Positions 15,822 through 22,934 of a stretch of 25,454 nucleotides of DNA are shown in pieces; positions within the stretch are counted from its first letter, which is position 1; each line of letters begins with the position of its first letter. The notes under the pieces were generated by a model. The model did no database searches. It was not told where the DNA came from and saw nothing but the letters and a program-made list of their open reading frames with translations. Source of the stretch: JAGVPT01 sp035500675. GTDB lineage: Bacteria; Bacteroidota; Ignavibacteria; UBA10030; UBA8401. The DNA is taken from positions 1 through 25,454 of the forward strand of contig DATJXA010000073.1 in NCBI GenBank assembly GCA_035500675.1. The letters run 5' to 3'. A program made the translations under genes and the position numbers.

Positions 15822-17000
15822 TTATTTGACGAGCACGATCTTTTCTGTTTTGACGAAATCGTTCGCCCAGAGGCGGCAGAAATAGACGCCGCTCGAATAG
15901 TGCGCCGCATCCCATTGAACCGCATGGTCTCCGGCCTTCTGCACGCCATTGACAAGTTCCGCAACCTCTCTGCCAAGCAAATCGTACACTGCGAGACTTA
16001 CTTTACCGTTCACCGGTACCTCATAACTGATCATCGTCGCCGGATTGAACGGGTTCGGATAATTCTGATACAGCTTGAAAGAGTTCGGAACGAGATCCCC
16101 ATGGTCATGCACTCCGGTTGTCGGCGCGAGGCGGATTCTATAGAGGCTTTTTCCCGAGGTGATGTAGAGCGTTTTCCGATCCGCATCGCCCCAGTTGCAA
16201 TTCGACGGACTATTGTCGGGGGAAGGGAAGAGGATCCTGTCGAGGAGCGCTCCTTCAGGAGAAATGACCCAGACCCCAGTCGGGCCCGTGCAGTAAATGT
16301 TCCCCGCCGGATCCGCTTTCATTCCGTCCATATAGCCGGTAATGTTCGAAGGGATCGAGTAGAAGAGCTTCTTGTTGAAGATCGAATCGCCCGTTACATC
16401 CCACACGTATATCTTACACTCGTGCGATTCGTTGACGTAGAATTTCTTTTCATCGGGCGAAAAGCAAATGCCGTTCGGTTTGTCGAACGTCGTGTCGAGC
16501 ACCGTCAGGTCTCCCGACGGACTGAGTCTGTAGATGCCGTGGATCGTCAGTTCCGCTTTTTGACCCGGAGGGATGTTGAAGTCAGGGTCGGTGAAATACA
16601 AGAAGCCGTCCGATTTCACGACGACGTCGTTCGGGCTGTTGAACCGCTTGCCCATGTAGGTCGAGACGAGAGGGGTGATCGTTCCATCCGTCTCGCGGCG
16701 TGAAACGCGCCGAAGTTCCATTTGAGTGAGGATGAGCCTTCCTTGCAAGTCGAGTGTCAGACCGTTCGAACTGTCGGACGGCTTCATGAATGTTTTTAAC
16801 GCGCTGTCGGAAGGAGACCATCGGTAGATCTCGTTCCCTTGTATATCGCTGAAAAGCAGACCGAGACTGTCGACCCATACCGGTCCCTCCGGCTGTAGGA
16901 GGCCGACGGCAATTTTTTCCAGCTTCGCTCCCGCTGGAACCGGAGATTGACTGAAGGCTAATGTCACACAAAAAAGGAACAGACAATAAACCTTAATCAC
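15822..17000 (-). CDS. SMP-30/gluconolactonase-like protein with T9SS sorting domain
   Basis: 392 aa from a GTG start at 17000-16998, preceded by AGAGG 5 nt away. After the signal peptide (MIKVYCLFLFCVTLAFSQ) residues 25-295 are a six-bladed SGL propeller. The metal ligands of the family are recognisable: Glu38 in QPEGPVW, Asn124 in NSPNDVVV, Asn176 in KPNGICFSPDE and Asp225 in GYMDGMKADP. Enzymes with this site hydrolyse aldonolactones to aldonic acids with a divalent metal. Residues about 305-392 are a T9SS type A domain (YQNYPNPFNPATMISYEV, YDLLGREVAELV, KIVLVK), so the enzyme should act outside the cell. It follows the epimerase/dehydratase gene by 116 bp and precedes the small membrane protein by 16 bp. 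True lactone specificity is not certain, since the family is broad. Confidence 0.85.
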   Translation of the reverse strand: MIKVYCLFLFCVTLAFSQSPVPAGAKLEKIAVGLLQPEGPVWVDSLGLLFSDIQGNEIYRWSPSDSALKTFMKPSDSSNGLTLDLQGRLILTQMELRRVSRRETDGTITPLVSTYMGKRFNSPNDVVVKSDGFLYFTDPDFNIPPGQKAELTIHGIYRLSPSGDLTVLDTTFDKPNGICFSPDEKKFYVNESHECKIYVWDVTGDSIFNKKLFYSIPSNITGYMDGMKADPAGNIYCTGPTGVWVISPEGALLDRILFPSPDNSPSNCNWGDADRKTLYITSGKSLYRIRLAPTTGVHDHGDLVPNSFKLYQNYPNPFNPATMISYEVPVNGKVSLAVYDLLGREVAELVNGVQKAGDHAVQWDAAHYSSGVYFCRLWANDFVKTEKIVLVK

Positions 17001-17116
17001 AGTAGCCTCTTTATTTTTAATTTTCTAGGGTGCATCGACTGAAATGGATTCCCGCCAAAGGCGTGCTGTCGACGACCTCTTTGAAAGGATGACGCAAGAT
17101 AATTGGCATACACTTT

Positions 17117-18109
17117 CTATTGTAACCCCTTTTCATATTTCCCGATGACCATTTCGATCCAATCGTCGGTTTCTTTCTTGACGATCCGCCGCGCCGGGTC
17201 GGCTTCAAACCATTCGATCGTACGTTTGATGCCATGTCGAAAGGGAATCGTTGCCGTATAGCCGGGGACAAACCTTTTGATCTTTGAATTATCGAAAACG
17301 ACGCTTGTCGCTTTATCGCCGGTGAGGCTTCCACGCAGATCTTTATTGAATGCCGCAAGAAAATCCGATGAGATATGGACGATGTGCGGTTCCCGTCCCA
17401 CGGCCTCTGCGATAGCTTGATGGATCTGATCCCACGTCAGCACTTCGTCCGAGGTGATGTGGAAGGCGTGCCCGATCGCCTGCTGGTGGCCGATCAATCC
17501 GACGAACCCTTTGGCAAAATCATCGGCGTGCGTGATCGTCCAGAGCGAAGAACCGTCGCCATGAACAATGATCTTTTTCCCGGCTTTGATCCTCTCGACG
17601 GTGGTATATTCGGTCCAGCCGCCGACCGGTACAGGGATGACGGTGGCGTACGTCAACGATGGCCGCACGATAGTGATAGGGAAGCCCTCTTGCCGGTAAT
17701 ACGACGTGAGCCGGTCTTCGCATGCAATTTTGTTCCGCGAATACTGCCAGTAGGGATTTGCAAGAGGGGTCGACTCGGTAACGAAGGGCGAAGTCGCCGG
17801 GCGTTGATACGCCGAAGCGGAACTGATGAAAATGAATTGTTTTGTTTTCCCGTTAAACAGTTCGAAGTCTCGCTGGACGTCGCCTTCGAGATACGCGATC
17901 CAGTCCACCACTGCATCCCATGTGTGACCCTTGAGGGCCGAAGACATTTCGCCGGATTTTGTGATGTCGCCGACGATAGACTTCGCTCCGGGAATAGAGA
18001 CTGCCCTCGTACCCCGGTTCAAGAGAAAGAGCTCAATGCCCTGCTTCACCGCGAGCGTGCTCACGGCAGTGCTGATGTTTCCAGTTCCGCCGATAAATAA
18101 AACCTTCAT
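17117..18109 (-). CDS. NAD(P)-dependent sugar epimerase/dehydratase (extended SDR family)
   Basis: 330 aa, cytoplasmic. The N-terminal Rossmann motif is KVLFIGGTGNIS (Gly7, Gly8, Gly10) and the active-site Tyr/Lys pair is in QYSRNK (Tyr123, Lys127), with the upstream Ser in FIFISSASAY. This is the extended SDR arrangement of nucleotide-sugar epimerases, dehydratases and related sugar oxidoreductases. The length is normal. It follows the isomerase gene by 73 bp, a gap containing the 11-bp inverted repeat listed separately. The start has only a weak GAGAGA-type ribosome-binding site, but the protein begins right at the dinucleotide-binding strand, so the start is sound. Its substrate cannot be told. 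UDP-galactose epimerase (needed beside GalT) is possible, but the sequence looks more like an undefined NAD-dependent epimerase than a standard GalE. Confidence 0.82.
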   Translation of the reverse strand: MKVLFIGGTGNISTAVSTLAVKQGIELFLLNRGTRAVSIPGAKSIVGDITKSGEMSSALKGHTWDAVVDWIAYLEGDVQRDFELFNGKTKQFIFISSASAYQRPATSPFVTESTPLANPYWQYSRNKIACEDRLTSYYRQEGFPITIVRPSLTYATVIPVPVGGWTEYTTVERIKAGKKIIVHGDGSSLWTITHADDFAKGFVGLIGHQQAIGHAFHITSDEVLTWDQIHQAIAEAVGREPHIVHISSDFLAAFNKDLRGSLTGDKATSVVFDNSKIKRFVPGYTATIPFRHGIKRTIEWFEADPARRIVKKETDDWIEMVIGKYEKGLQ

Positions 18110-18135
18110 GATTATTCTCTCGCTTTCCGTTGACT

Positions 18136-18164
18136 TGAACCGTTCATGTTAAGTGAACGGTTCA
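18136..18164. promoter_or_regulatory. Perfect 11-bp inverted repeat between two sugar-metabolism genes
   Basis: TGAACCGTTCA (18136-18146) and TGAACGGTTCA (18154-18164) are perfect reverse complements separated by 7 nt. Each arm is itself a pseudo-palindrome (TGAAC-N-GTTCA), so the site can be read as two operator half-sites 18 bp apart or as an RNA hairpin. No U-run follows on the minus strand, which argues against a terminator. Confidence 0.5.
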
Positions 18165-18182
18165 GGTGTTTCCACATTCACT

Positions 18183-19097
18183 TTATTTATTGCCTTTTGC
18201 CAAATTGTTCGCGGTGAGGTACGTATAGCTTTGCTGCAATCCATCAAAAATATTCCCGGCATACTCATCGAACTCGACGATCATCCATTTGGTGTTTATT
18301 CCCCCTGCTTTCACGATCGCAGGGAAGTTGAGCGAGCCGGTTCCCACGGGTACTTGTGCAAACATCGTGCTGTCCTTCTTCGCGGTACCGTCCTTGATAT
18401 GAAGGAAAGGGGCGCGTTTTCCAAAATCTGCGACCGCCTTAGCAGGGTCTGCTCCGCCGGTCTTCGCCCAATAGGTGTCGATCTCAAAAAACATATGGGG
18501 GTCCAGGTGTTCGAGAAAGTAATAATACGGAACGATGCCGTCGGATTTCTCAAACTCCCACCAATGGTTGTGCAAACCAAAATGTAACCCCTTTTTCTGA
18601 AAAAATACACTGATCTCATTATAGAGATCGGCACGCCGCTTCGTGTCGTCGACGGTCTTGAAAATTTCTCCGACCTTTTTCATAAGGTCCGGGTCTTGCG
18701 GAGAAATTCCTTTTGGCCATCCGGGATAGACGATATGGTCGCAGCTATACGCATCGGCGACGCGGAGGATGTTTTCGCGTTCATCGCCGACCGGCAGTTC
18801 CGTGTGCATGCTGAATATCTTTAATCCGCTCTCTTTGAAAACGCTTGCGGCATGTTTCGGCGTCGTGTTGGAGGGAAGGGGATAGCACTCGACTCCGCGA
18901 AAACCCATATCGGCAACCTTGTGCACCGTCCCGTCAAAATCCTTTTCGATCTCCCTGCGGATGGTATACAGTTGGAACCCGATATCTGCCGCATAACCCT
19001 TTTCCTCGGCAATGCCCAAACGGCGGAATGTAAGACTCGCCGCTCCTATGCCCAGCATCTTGAGGAAATCCTTTCGTGAATAACCGCCGTCAGCCAT
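18183..19097 (-). CDS. Sugar phosphate isomerase/epimerase-like TIM-barrel protein with export-like N-terminus
   Basis: 304 aa of the AP-endonuclease-2/xylose-isomerase-like TIM barrel family (IGFQLYTIRREIEKD, VADMGFRGVECYPL, SMHTELPVG, FGLHNHWWEFE, FFEIDTYWAKTGG, FLHIKDGT). Carboxylate and His ligands of the usual metal site are seen in ECYPL, LHNHWWE, EIDTYW and HIKD. Family members interconvert ketoses and aldoses or dehydrate inositols; the exact reaction is unknown. The first 25 residues (YSRKDFLKMLGIGAASLTF) resemble a Tat signal but have Arg-Lys instead of twin Arg. Such leaders are common in Bacteroidota homologues. AAAGGAG 6 nt before the ATG is a strong ribosome-binding site. It lies 117 bp after the GH5 gene, with two hairpins in the gap, in the same transcription direction. 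Confidence 0.8.
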   Translation of the reverse strand: MADGGYSRKDFLKMLGIGAASLTFRRLGIAEEKGYAADIGFQLYTIRREIEKDFDGTVHKVADMGFRGVECYPLPSNTTPKHAASVFKESGLKIFSMHTELPVGDERENILRVADAYSCDHIVYPGWPKGISPQDPDLMKKVGEIFKTVDDTKRRADLYNEISVFFQKKGLHFGLHNHWWEFEKSDGIVPYYYFLEHLDPHMFFEIDTYWAKTGGADPAKAVADFGKRAPFLHIKDGTAKKDSTMFAQVPVGTGSLNFPAIVKAGGINTKWMIVEFDEYAGNIFDGLQQSYTYLTANNLAKGNK

Positions 19098-19121
19098 TGT
19101 TATCTCCTTTCAAAAATCTTC

Positions 19122-19140
19122 GTCGGACGGAATGTCCGAC
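19122..19140 (-). terminator. Hairpin with short T-run just before the isomerase gene (possible partial terminator)
   Basis: GTCGGAC and GTCCGAC form a 7-bp perfect stem with a 5-nt loop. On the minus strand it is followed by GAAGATTTTT and then the ribosome-binding site of the isomerase gene. Inside a co-directional run this could thin transcription or stabilise a processed mRNA end. Confidence 0.4.
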
Positions 19141-19160
19141 AGTACCGACAATGAAATTGT

Positions 19161-19187
19161 TCCCGAGGGGAATCCGCCTCCTCGGGA
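19161..19187 (-). other. Second intergenic hairpin after the GH5 gene
   Basis: TCCCGAGG (19161-19168) and CCTCGGGA (19180-19187) form an 8-bp GC-rich stem with an 11-nt loop, 28 bp past the GH5 stop. It lacks a T-run on the minus strand. It may protect the 3' end of the upstream message. Confidence 0.4.
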
Positions 19188-19214
19188 CGGGAAAACGCAA
19201 CGTAAGCGAAGGAG

Positions 19215-20294
19215 CTAATTCCCGATTTGCCCGTGCATCGCTTTCTTAAAAAACTCTCCGCTTTCTGTCAGTGTGTATGTGTCCCACGATTCGAACATGC
19301 GGGGGGTCCACTCGGGGTCGAATACCCAAGCCGTCCAACTGATCCCTCTTTTCTCAAGATACGTGACAATCGCTCTGCCGTATTCCCCGTTATCCGCCAT
19401 CCCTTCTTTTCCTAATGTAAAGCCGATTTCGGTCGCAATGATCGGGTATCGCGACGCAGCGAACCCGAAGTCTTCTTCCCATTTCGGCTCATACGGTTTT
19501 GTCCTTTTGTGCGGATACGGATGCGTAACGTATCCGATCCCTTCGGCGTCGATCGGTTCGATGTTGAGGGGGGTGAGGTCGTACGCCCAGTCGAGTCCGG
19601 CGACGAGCGGAATCGTTTCTTTGTCGTAGGCACGGATCAATTTGATCATGTTCTCGTTGATCTTCTTCCATTCGCTCCAACTCATGCTGCCCAACTCGCC
19701 TCGGTACAGCGTCGGTTCGTTGAACAATTCATAGAATGCAACGGTATTGTTCCCGCTGAAGTGACGGGCGATCGTCCGCCAGAACTCGTACGTTTCCCGT
19801 TTTGTCGTGTTGTACATCGGGTCCTGGAATAATTCCATTTCCAGATTCCCGATCGAGTGCCAATCGATGATGACATACATGTCCAGTTCAGTACACCATT
19901 CCACCGCCTGGTCGAGCAGCGTGAGATATTGCGCGGGGCCCCGTTCGCGCCAGGATACCGGGTGCACCGGAATGCGCACAAGCATCGCCCCCATGTCTTT
20001 TACCTTCACGAATAGATCTTTACTCCAGTGTCCTTCGTGTTCGATCTTGTCGGGGTCTGCGATCGCCAAGCCGCGAAAGAGCACTGTGTCGCCGTGCGGG
20101 TTGATGAATTTATTTTCTTTCACGCTGATAAGCGGGAGTTTTTTCATGTCGGGGTCTTTTGACGCTTCTCCGACATTGACGTCGTGCCACCAGTCGTGGA
20201 ATTTCTTATGGGCTTGCGGTTCCTGGGCGGCGAGAAAATGGAACGAACAACAGAGCATGAGAAGAAGAGAAATACGTCCAGCTTTGTTTTTCAT
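19215..20294 (-). CDS. GH5 family glycoside hydrolase, endoglucanase-like
   Basis: 359 aa with a signal peptide (MKNKAGRISLLLMLCCSFHFLAAQ). The GH5 barrel is complete: VLFRGLAIADPDKI, MLVRIPVHPVSW, YVIIDWHSIGN, acid/base Glu193 in YELFNEPTLYRG, GYVTHPYPHK, nucleophile Glu289 in IIATEIGFTLG, and the terminal WTAWVFDPEW. The pattern is closer to bacterial endo-beta-1,4-glucanases than to the mannanase-like GH5 at 634-1986, with which it shares little beyond the family motifs. In context it may cut glucomannan at glucosyl units. GGAG 5 nt before the ATG supports the start. It follows the GH27 gene by 37 bp and precedes the isomerase by 117 bp. No T9SS tail or lipobox is present, so the mature enzyme should be periplasmic. 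Subfamily not assignable by eye. Confidence 0.85.
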   Translation of the reverse strand: MKNKAGRISLLLMLCCSFHFLAAQEPQAHKKFHDWWHDVNVGEASKDPDMKKLPLISVKENKFINPHGDTVLFRGLAIADPDKIEHEGHWSKDLFVKVKDMGAMLVRIPVHPVSWRERGPAQYLTLLDQAVEWCTELDMYVIIDWHSIGNLEMELFQDPMYNTTKRETYEFWRTIARHFSGNNTVAFYELFNEPTLYRGELGSMSWSEWKKINENMIKLIRAYDKETIPLVAGLDWAYDLTPLNIEPIDAEGIGYVTHPYPHKRTKPYEPKWEEDFGFAASRYPIIATEIGFTLGKEGMADNGEYGRAIVTYLEKRGISWTAWVFDPEWTPRMFESWDTYTLTESGEFFKKAMHGQIGN

Positions 20295-20331
20295 GGAGTC
20301 TCCGTCATGGAATTTCGTGACTGCGCAGATA

Positions 20332-21543
20332 TTACCGGTTCGTCAATCGCAGCACCAGCACATCGTGTGTCGCGAGCTCACTCGTTAATTTTCCTTTTGT
20401 ATCACCGAGGATCTTTTTTCCCCAGAGGTCGCGAAGCGTGTACGCTGTCCCGTTTGTATTGAGGACTCTTTTTGAAAGATCGTCCGCGATGATATTTTTC
20501 GACCAGTCGAATTCAAATCTCTGTGCGGAGGAAGCCCGGTTGAGGAAGCAGATTGCCCAGTCTCCTTTCACAAGAGGCTTCACCCACACCTCGACGCTGT
20601 CCATGGTGGCGTAGAGATATCCCTCGACCCCGAGGGAGTCCTGATCGATATCGATGACATCGCGATTTGTCAGGATCTCCTTTGTTTCGTTACTCATGGA
20701 TCGAAGGTCGTTTCCCGCGATGAGGGGGGCTGCCATCATGCACCAGATCGAGAAATGTGCACGGTCCTCGCTTTGTGTCATTCCGTTGCCCACCTCGAGC
20801 ATATCGGGATCGTTCCAGTGACCCGGACCTGCGTATTTTCTAATATCCTTTCTCATCTCTGCGATGCGCATGACGCCCCATTGCGACCACGTACCGTGAT
20901 TAAGCTCGCAGTCGAAACAATGCGTGATGTCTCCCGTGATCCGCCAAAGGTGGCCGACATCCCCCGCCCACTCCCACGGTTTGGTATCGCCCCATTCACA
21001 TATGCTGAAAACGACCGGTCTCCCGGCAGCATAGAGGGCATTTCTCATCGTTGTGTAGGCGCCGACGGAGTTCAGGCCGGCGGTGTTGCACCAATCGTAC
21101 TTCAGGTAATCGACGCCCCACTTCGCGTACGTCAGCGCGTCCTGGTATTCGTGTCCCCGGCTTCCCGGACGCCCGCCGCACGTTTTATCCCCGGCACATG
21201 AATAGATCCCGAACTTCAACCCTTTTGAATGAACGTAGTCTGCCAACGCCTTCATGCCGGACGGGAAACGAGCAGAATCAGGATAGATGAACCCGAGACT
21301 GTCGCGCCCGCCGTGCCAGCAGTCGTCGATGACGATGTATTCATAACCTGCATCTTTCATTCCGCTCGAGTCCATTGCATCGGCAATATTGCGGATCATC
21401 TGTTCATCGACGTTGCATCCGAATTTGTTCCAACTGTTCCATCCCATCGGGGGCGTCAATGCCAGGTCCTCAAACTTCTGCGCATTGCCGCTCGAAAAAA
21501 CAAGACACAGCATTAGGGCTAAGACGGACAGCGAGTTTTTCAT
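20332..21543 (-). CDS. GH27 alpha-galactosidase
   Basis: 403 aa, exported (signal peptide MKNSLSVLALMLCLVFSSGNAQ). It removes terminal alpha-galactose, here most likely the 1,6-linked side groups of galactomannan or galactoglucomannan. Family landmarks are complete: LTPPMGWNSWNKFGC, YEYIVIDDCWHGGRD, GLKFGIYSCAG, nucleophile Asp150 in VDYLKYDWCNT, and acid/base Asp205 in WRITGDI. The C-terminal half has the normal antiparallel beta-sandwich domain of the family, and the length is typical. AAGAGG precedes the ATG at normal spacing. It lies 58 bp after galT and 37 bp before the GH5 gene, so the enzyme that releases galactose is encoded beside the one that channels galactose-1-phosphate. Confidence 0.93.
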   Translation of the reverse strand: MKNSLSVLALMLCLVFSSGNAQKFEDLALTPPMGWNSWNKFGCNVDEQMIRNIADAMDSSGMKDAGYEYIVIDDCWHGGRDSLGFIYPDSARFPSGMKALADYVHSKGLKFGIYSCAGDKTCGGRPGSRGHEYQDALTYAKWGVDYLKYDWCNTAGLNSVGAYTTMRNALYAAGRPVVFSICEWGDTKPWEWAGDVGHLWRITGDITHCFDCELNHGTWSQWGVMRIAEMRKDIRKYAGPGHWNDPDMLEVGNGMTQSEDRAHFSIWCMMAAPLIAGNDLRSMSNETKEILTNRDVIDIDQDSLGVEGYLYATMDSVEVWVKPLVKGDWAICFLNRASSAQRFEFDWSKNIIADDLSKRVLNTNGTAYTLRDLWGKKILGDTKGKLTSELATHDVLVLRLTNR

Positions 21544-21601
21544 AGTATCCTCTTGATCGTTTGGTTGTGAATCTAATTCGGGCGGCTATGGGGGCGGCCG
21601 A

Positions 21602-22666
21602 TCAACGTCGACTCCGCTTGCGGTAATGAACGGTTGAAATCTTTTTCAAAACGGCCGCCGCCTGTTCCGGTGTGATATCCCGCTGCGGTTCGGCGAGCAT
21701 TTCATACCCCACCATGAATTTTTTGACCGCCGCCGACCTCAAGAGGGGCGGGTAAAAGTGCATATGAAGATGCCATTCATCGTAAGCGCGTCCGTCTGTC
21801 GGAGCCTGATGCAGCCCGGCCGAGTACGGGAACGACGTCGTAAATAAATTGTCATATTTTACGGTGATGGCGCGTATTGAATCGGAAAAATCCCTTTTCT
21901 CTTTTTTTGAGAATTGAAGGATCGTGGCCATCTTTCGCTTGGGAACGATCATCGTTTCATACGGCCACACCGCCCAGTACGGGACGAGCGTCACAAAAGA
22001 ATCGTTCACATGCACGACCCTTACGCCGAGGCTCATCTCTTGCTTCACATAATCGGAAAGCAGGCTTCGCTTCGTTTTACTGAAGTGGCGCCGGAATTGA
22101 AGGAGTTCCTTTTCTGATTCTCGCGGGATGCTGCTCTGGGCCCAGATCTGTCCGTGTGGATGGGGGTTGCTGTTTCCCATCATCGCCCCCTTGTTCTCGA
22201 AAATTTGCACATGGTTGATGCGGGGATTTGCAGCTAACGATTTGAATTCCTTTTGCCAGATGTCAATGACCTTTTCAATTTTTTGCTTGCTCATTTCGGC
22301 GAGCGTAAGGTCGTGTCGCGGAGAAAAATTTACCACACGGCAAATTCCCTTTTCCGTTCGAGCGTGGAGAAGCCCATCGTGGTGAGCGATCGACGGGGTC
22401 TCCGGTAGGAGGGAGGAAAAATCATTTGTGAAGACGTACGTATCTTTGTACCGCGGATTGACGTCTCCGTTAGCACGCTTGTTGCCGGGGCAGAGGTAAC
22501 ATTTTGGGTCGTAGACAGGCCTTCTCTCCTTTTCGGGTGCGGCGGTTTCCCCTTGCCATGGACGCCGGGTGCGCTGCGGAGAGACCAACACCCACTCTCC
22601 GGTCAGAATGTTTTTCCTCCGATGGGGATGGATAGCCAGATCGTGTTCGTGCATTCTTGTTGACAT
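21602..22666 (-). CDS. galT: Galactose-1-phosphate uridylyltransferase
   Basis: 354 aa, cytoplasmic. It exchanges UMP between UDP-glucose and galactose-1-phosphate (Leloir pathway). The catalytic motif is NPHPHGQIWAQ, with His171 as the expected uridylylated residue. A CxxC metal pair (Cys56, Cys59 in KCYLCPG) and the RRNILTGEWVLVSP-like N-terminus (HRRKNILTGEWVLVSPQR) are present. The second His-rich region (LHMHFYPPLLRS) and YDEWHLH complete the fold, and the length matches bacterial GalT. No strong ribosome-binding site is seen; ATG 22654 is a second possible start. It follows the 71-aa membrane protein by 37 bp. galK and galE are not in the window, unless the SDR gene at 17117 fills the epimerase role. 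Confidence 0.93.
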   Translation of the reverse strand: MSTRMHEHDLAIHPHRRKNILTGEWVLVSPQRTRRPWQGETAAPEKERRPVYDPKCYLCPGNKRANGDVNPRYKDTYVFTNDFSSLLPETPSIAHHDGLLHARTEKGICRVVNFSPRHDLTLAEMSKQKIEKVIDIWQKEFKSLAANPRINHVQIFENKGAMMGNSNPHPHGQIWAQSSIPRESEKELLQFRRHFSKTKRSLLSDYVKQEMSLGVRVVHVNDSFVTLVPYWAVWPYETMIVPKRKMATILQFSKKEKRDFSDSIRAITVKYDNLFTTSFPYSAGLHQAPTDGRAYDEWHLHMHFYPPLLRSAAVKKFMVGYEMLAEPQRDITPEQAAAVLKKISTVHYRKRSRR

Positions 22667-22703
22667 CAGTCGTGACCGATTTCGGCCGGATGGGCGCAGC
22701 TGG

Positions 22704-22919
22704 CTAGGAGGATTGTTTCCTCGTTTTTAAGTACATCGTTAGCCCGAAGGCGGTCATGATCGCTCCCCACCAGATATCGGGATGAATGTCTCCCATGATC
22801 TTTTTGACTTCGGGCGGGTAGATGATGTGGTAGATGCCGGTTAACATGATGAGTGCCCCCATAATGACCAGGATCAATCCAACAAAGTACCAAATGGGTT
22901 TCATAACGGGTTCCGACAT
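22704..22919 (-). CDS. 71-aa two-helix membrane protein encoded next to the symporter
   Basis: MSEPVMKPIWYFVGLILVIM begins a protein with two hydrophobic segments (about residues 9-33 and 47-65), a short loop HIIYPPEVKKIMGDIHPDIW and a basic tail (KTRKQSS). AAGGAGG lies 6 nt before the ATG, one of the best ribosome-binding sites in the window, so a real gene is likely despite its size. It starts 15 bp after the symporter stop. I know no function. An accessory subunit or stability factor for the symporter is an inference from position only. Confidence 0.76.
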   Translation of the reverse strand: MSEPVMKPIWYFVGLILVIMGALIMLTGIYHIIYPPEVKKIMGDIHPDIWWGAIMTAFGLTMYLKTRKQSS

Positions 22920-22934
22920 TGAACGCCTCCTTGG

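Noticed and set aside
15495..16703. 402-codon open frame on the plus strand opposite the gluconolactonase-like gene
   Set aside because: Translation is Arg-rich with no fold or motif, and the minus strand has clear SGL and T9SS motifs. It is an antisense shadow of GC-rich codons.
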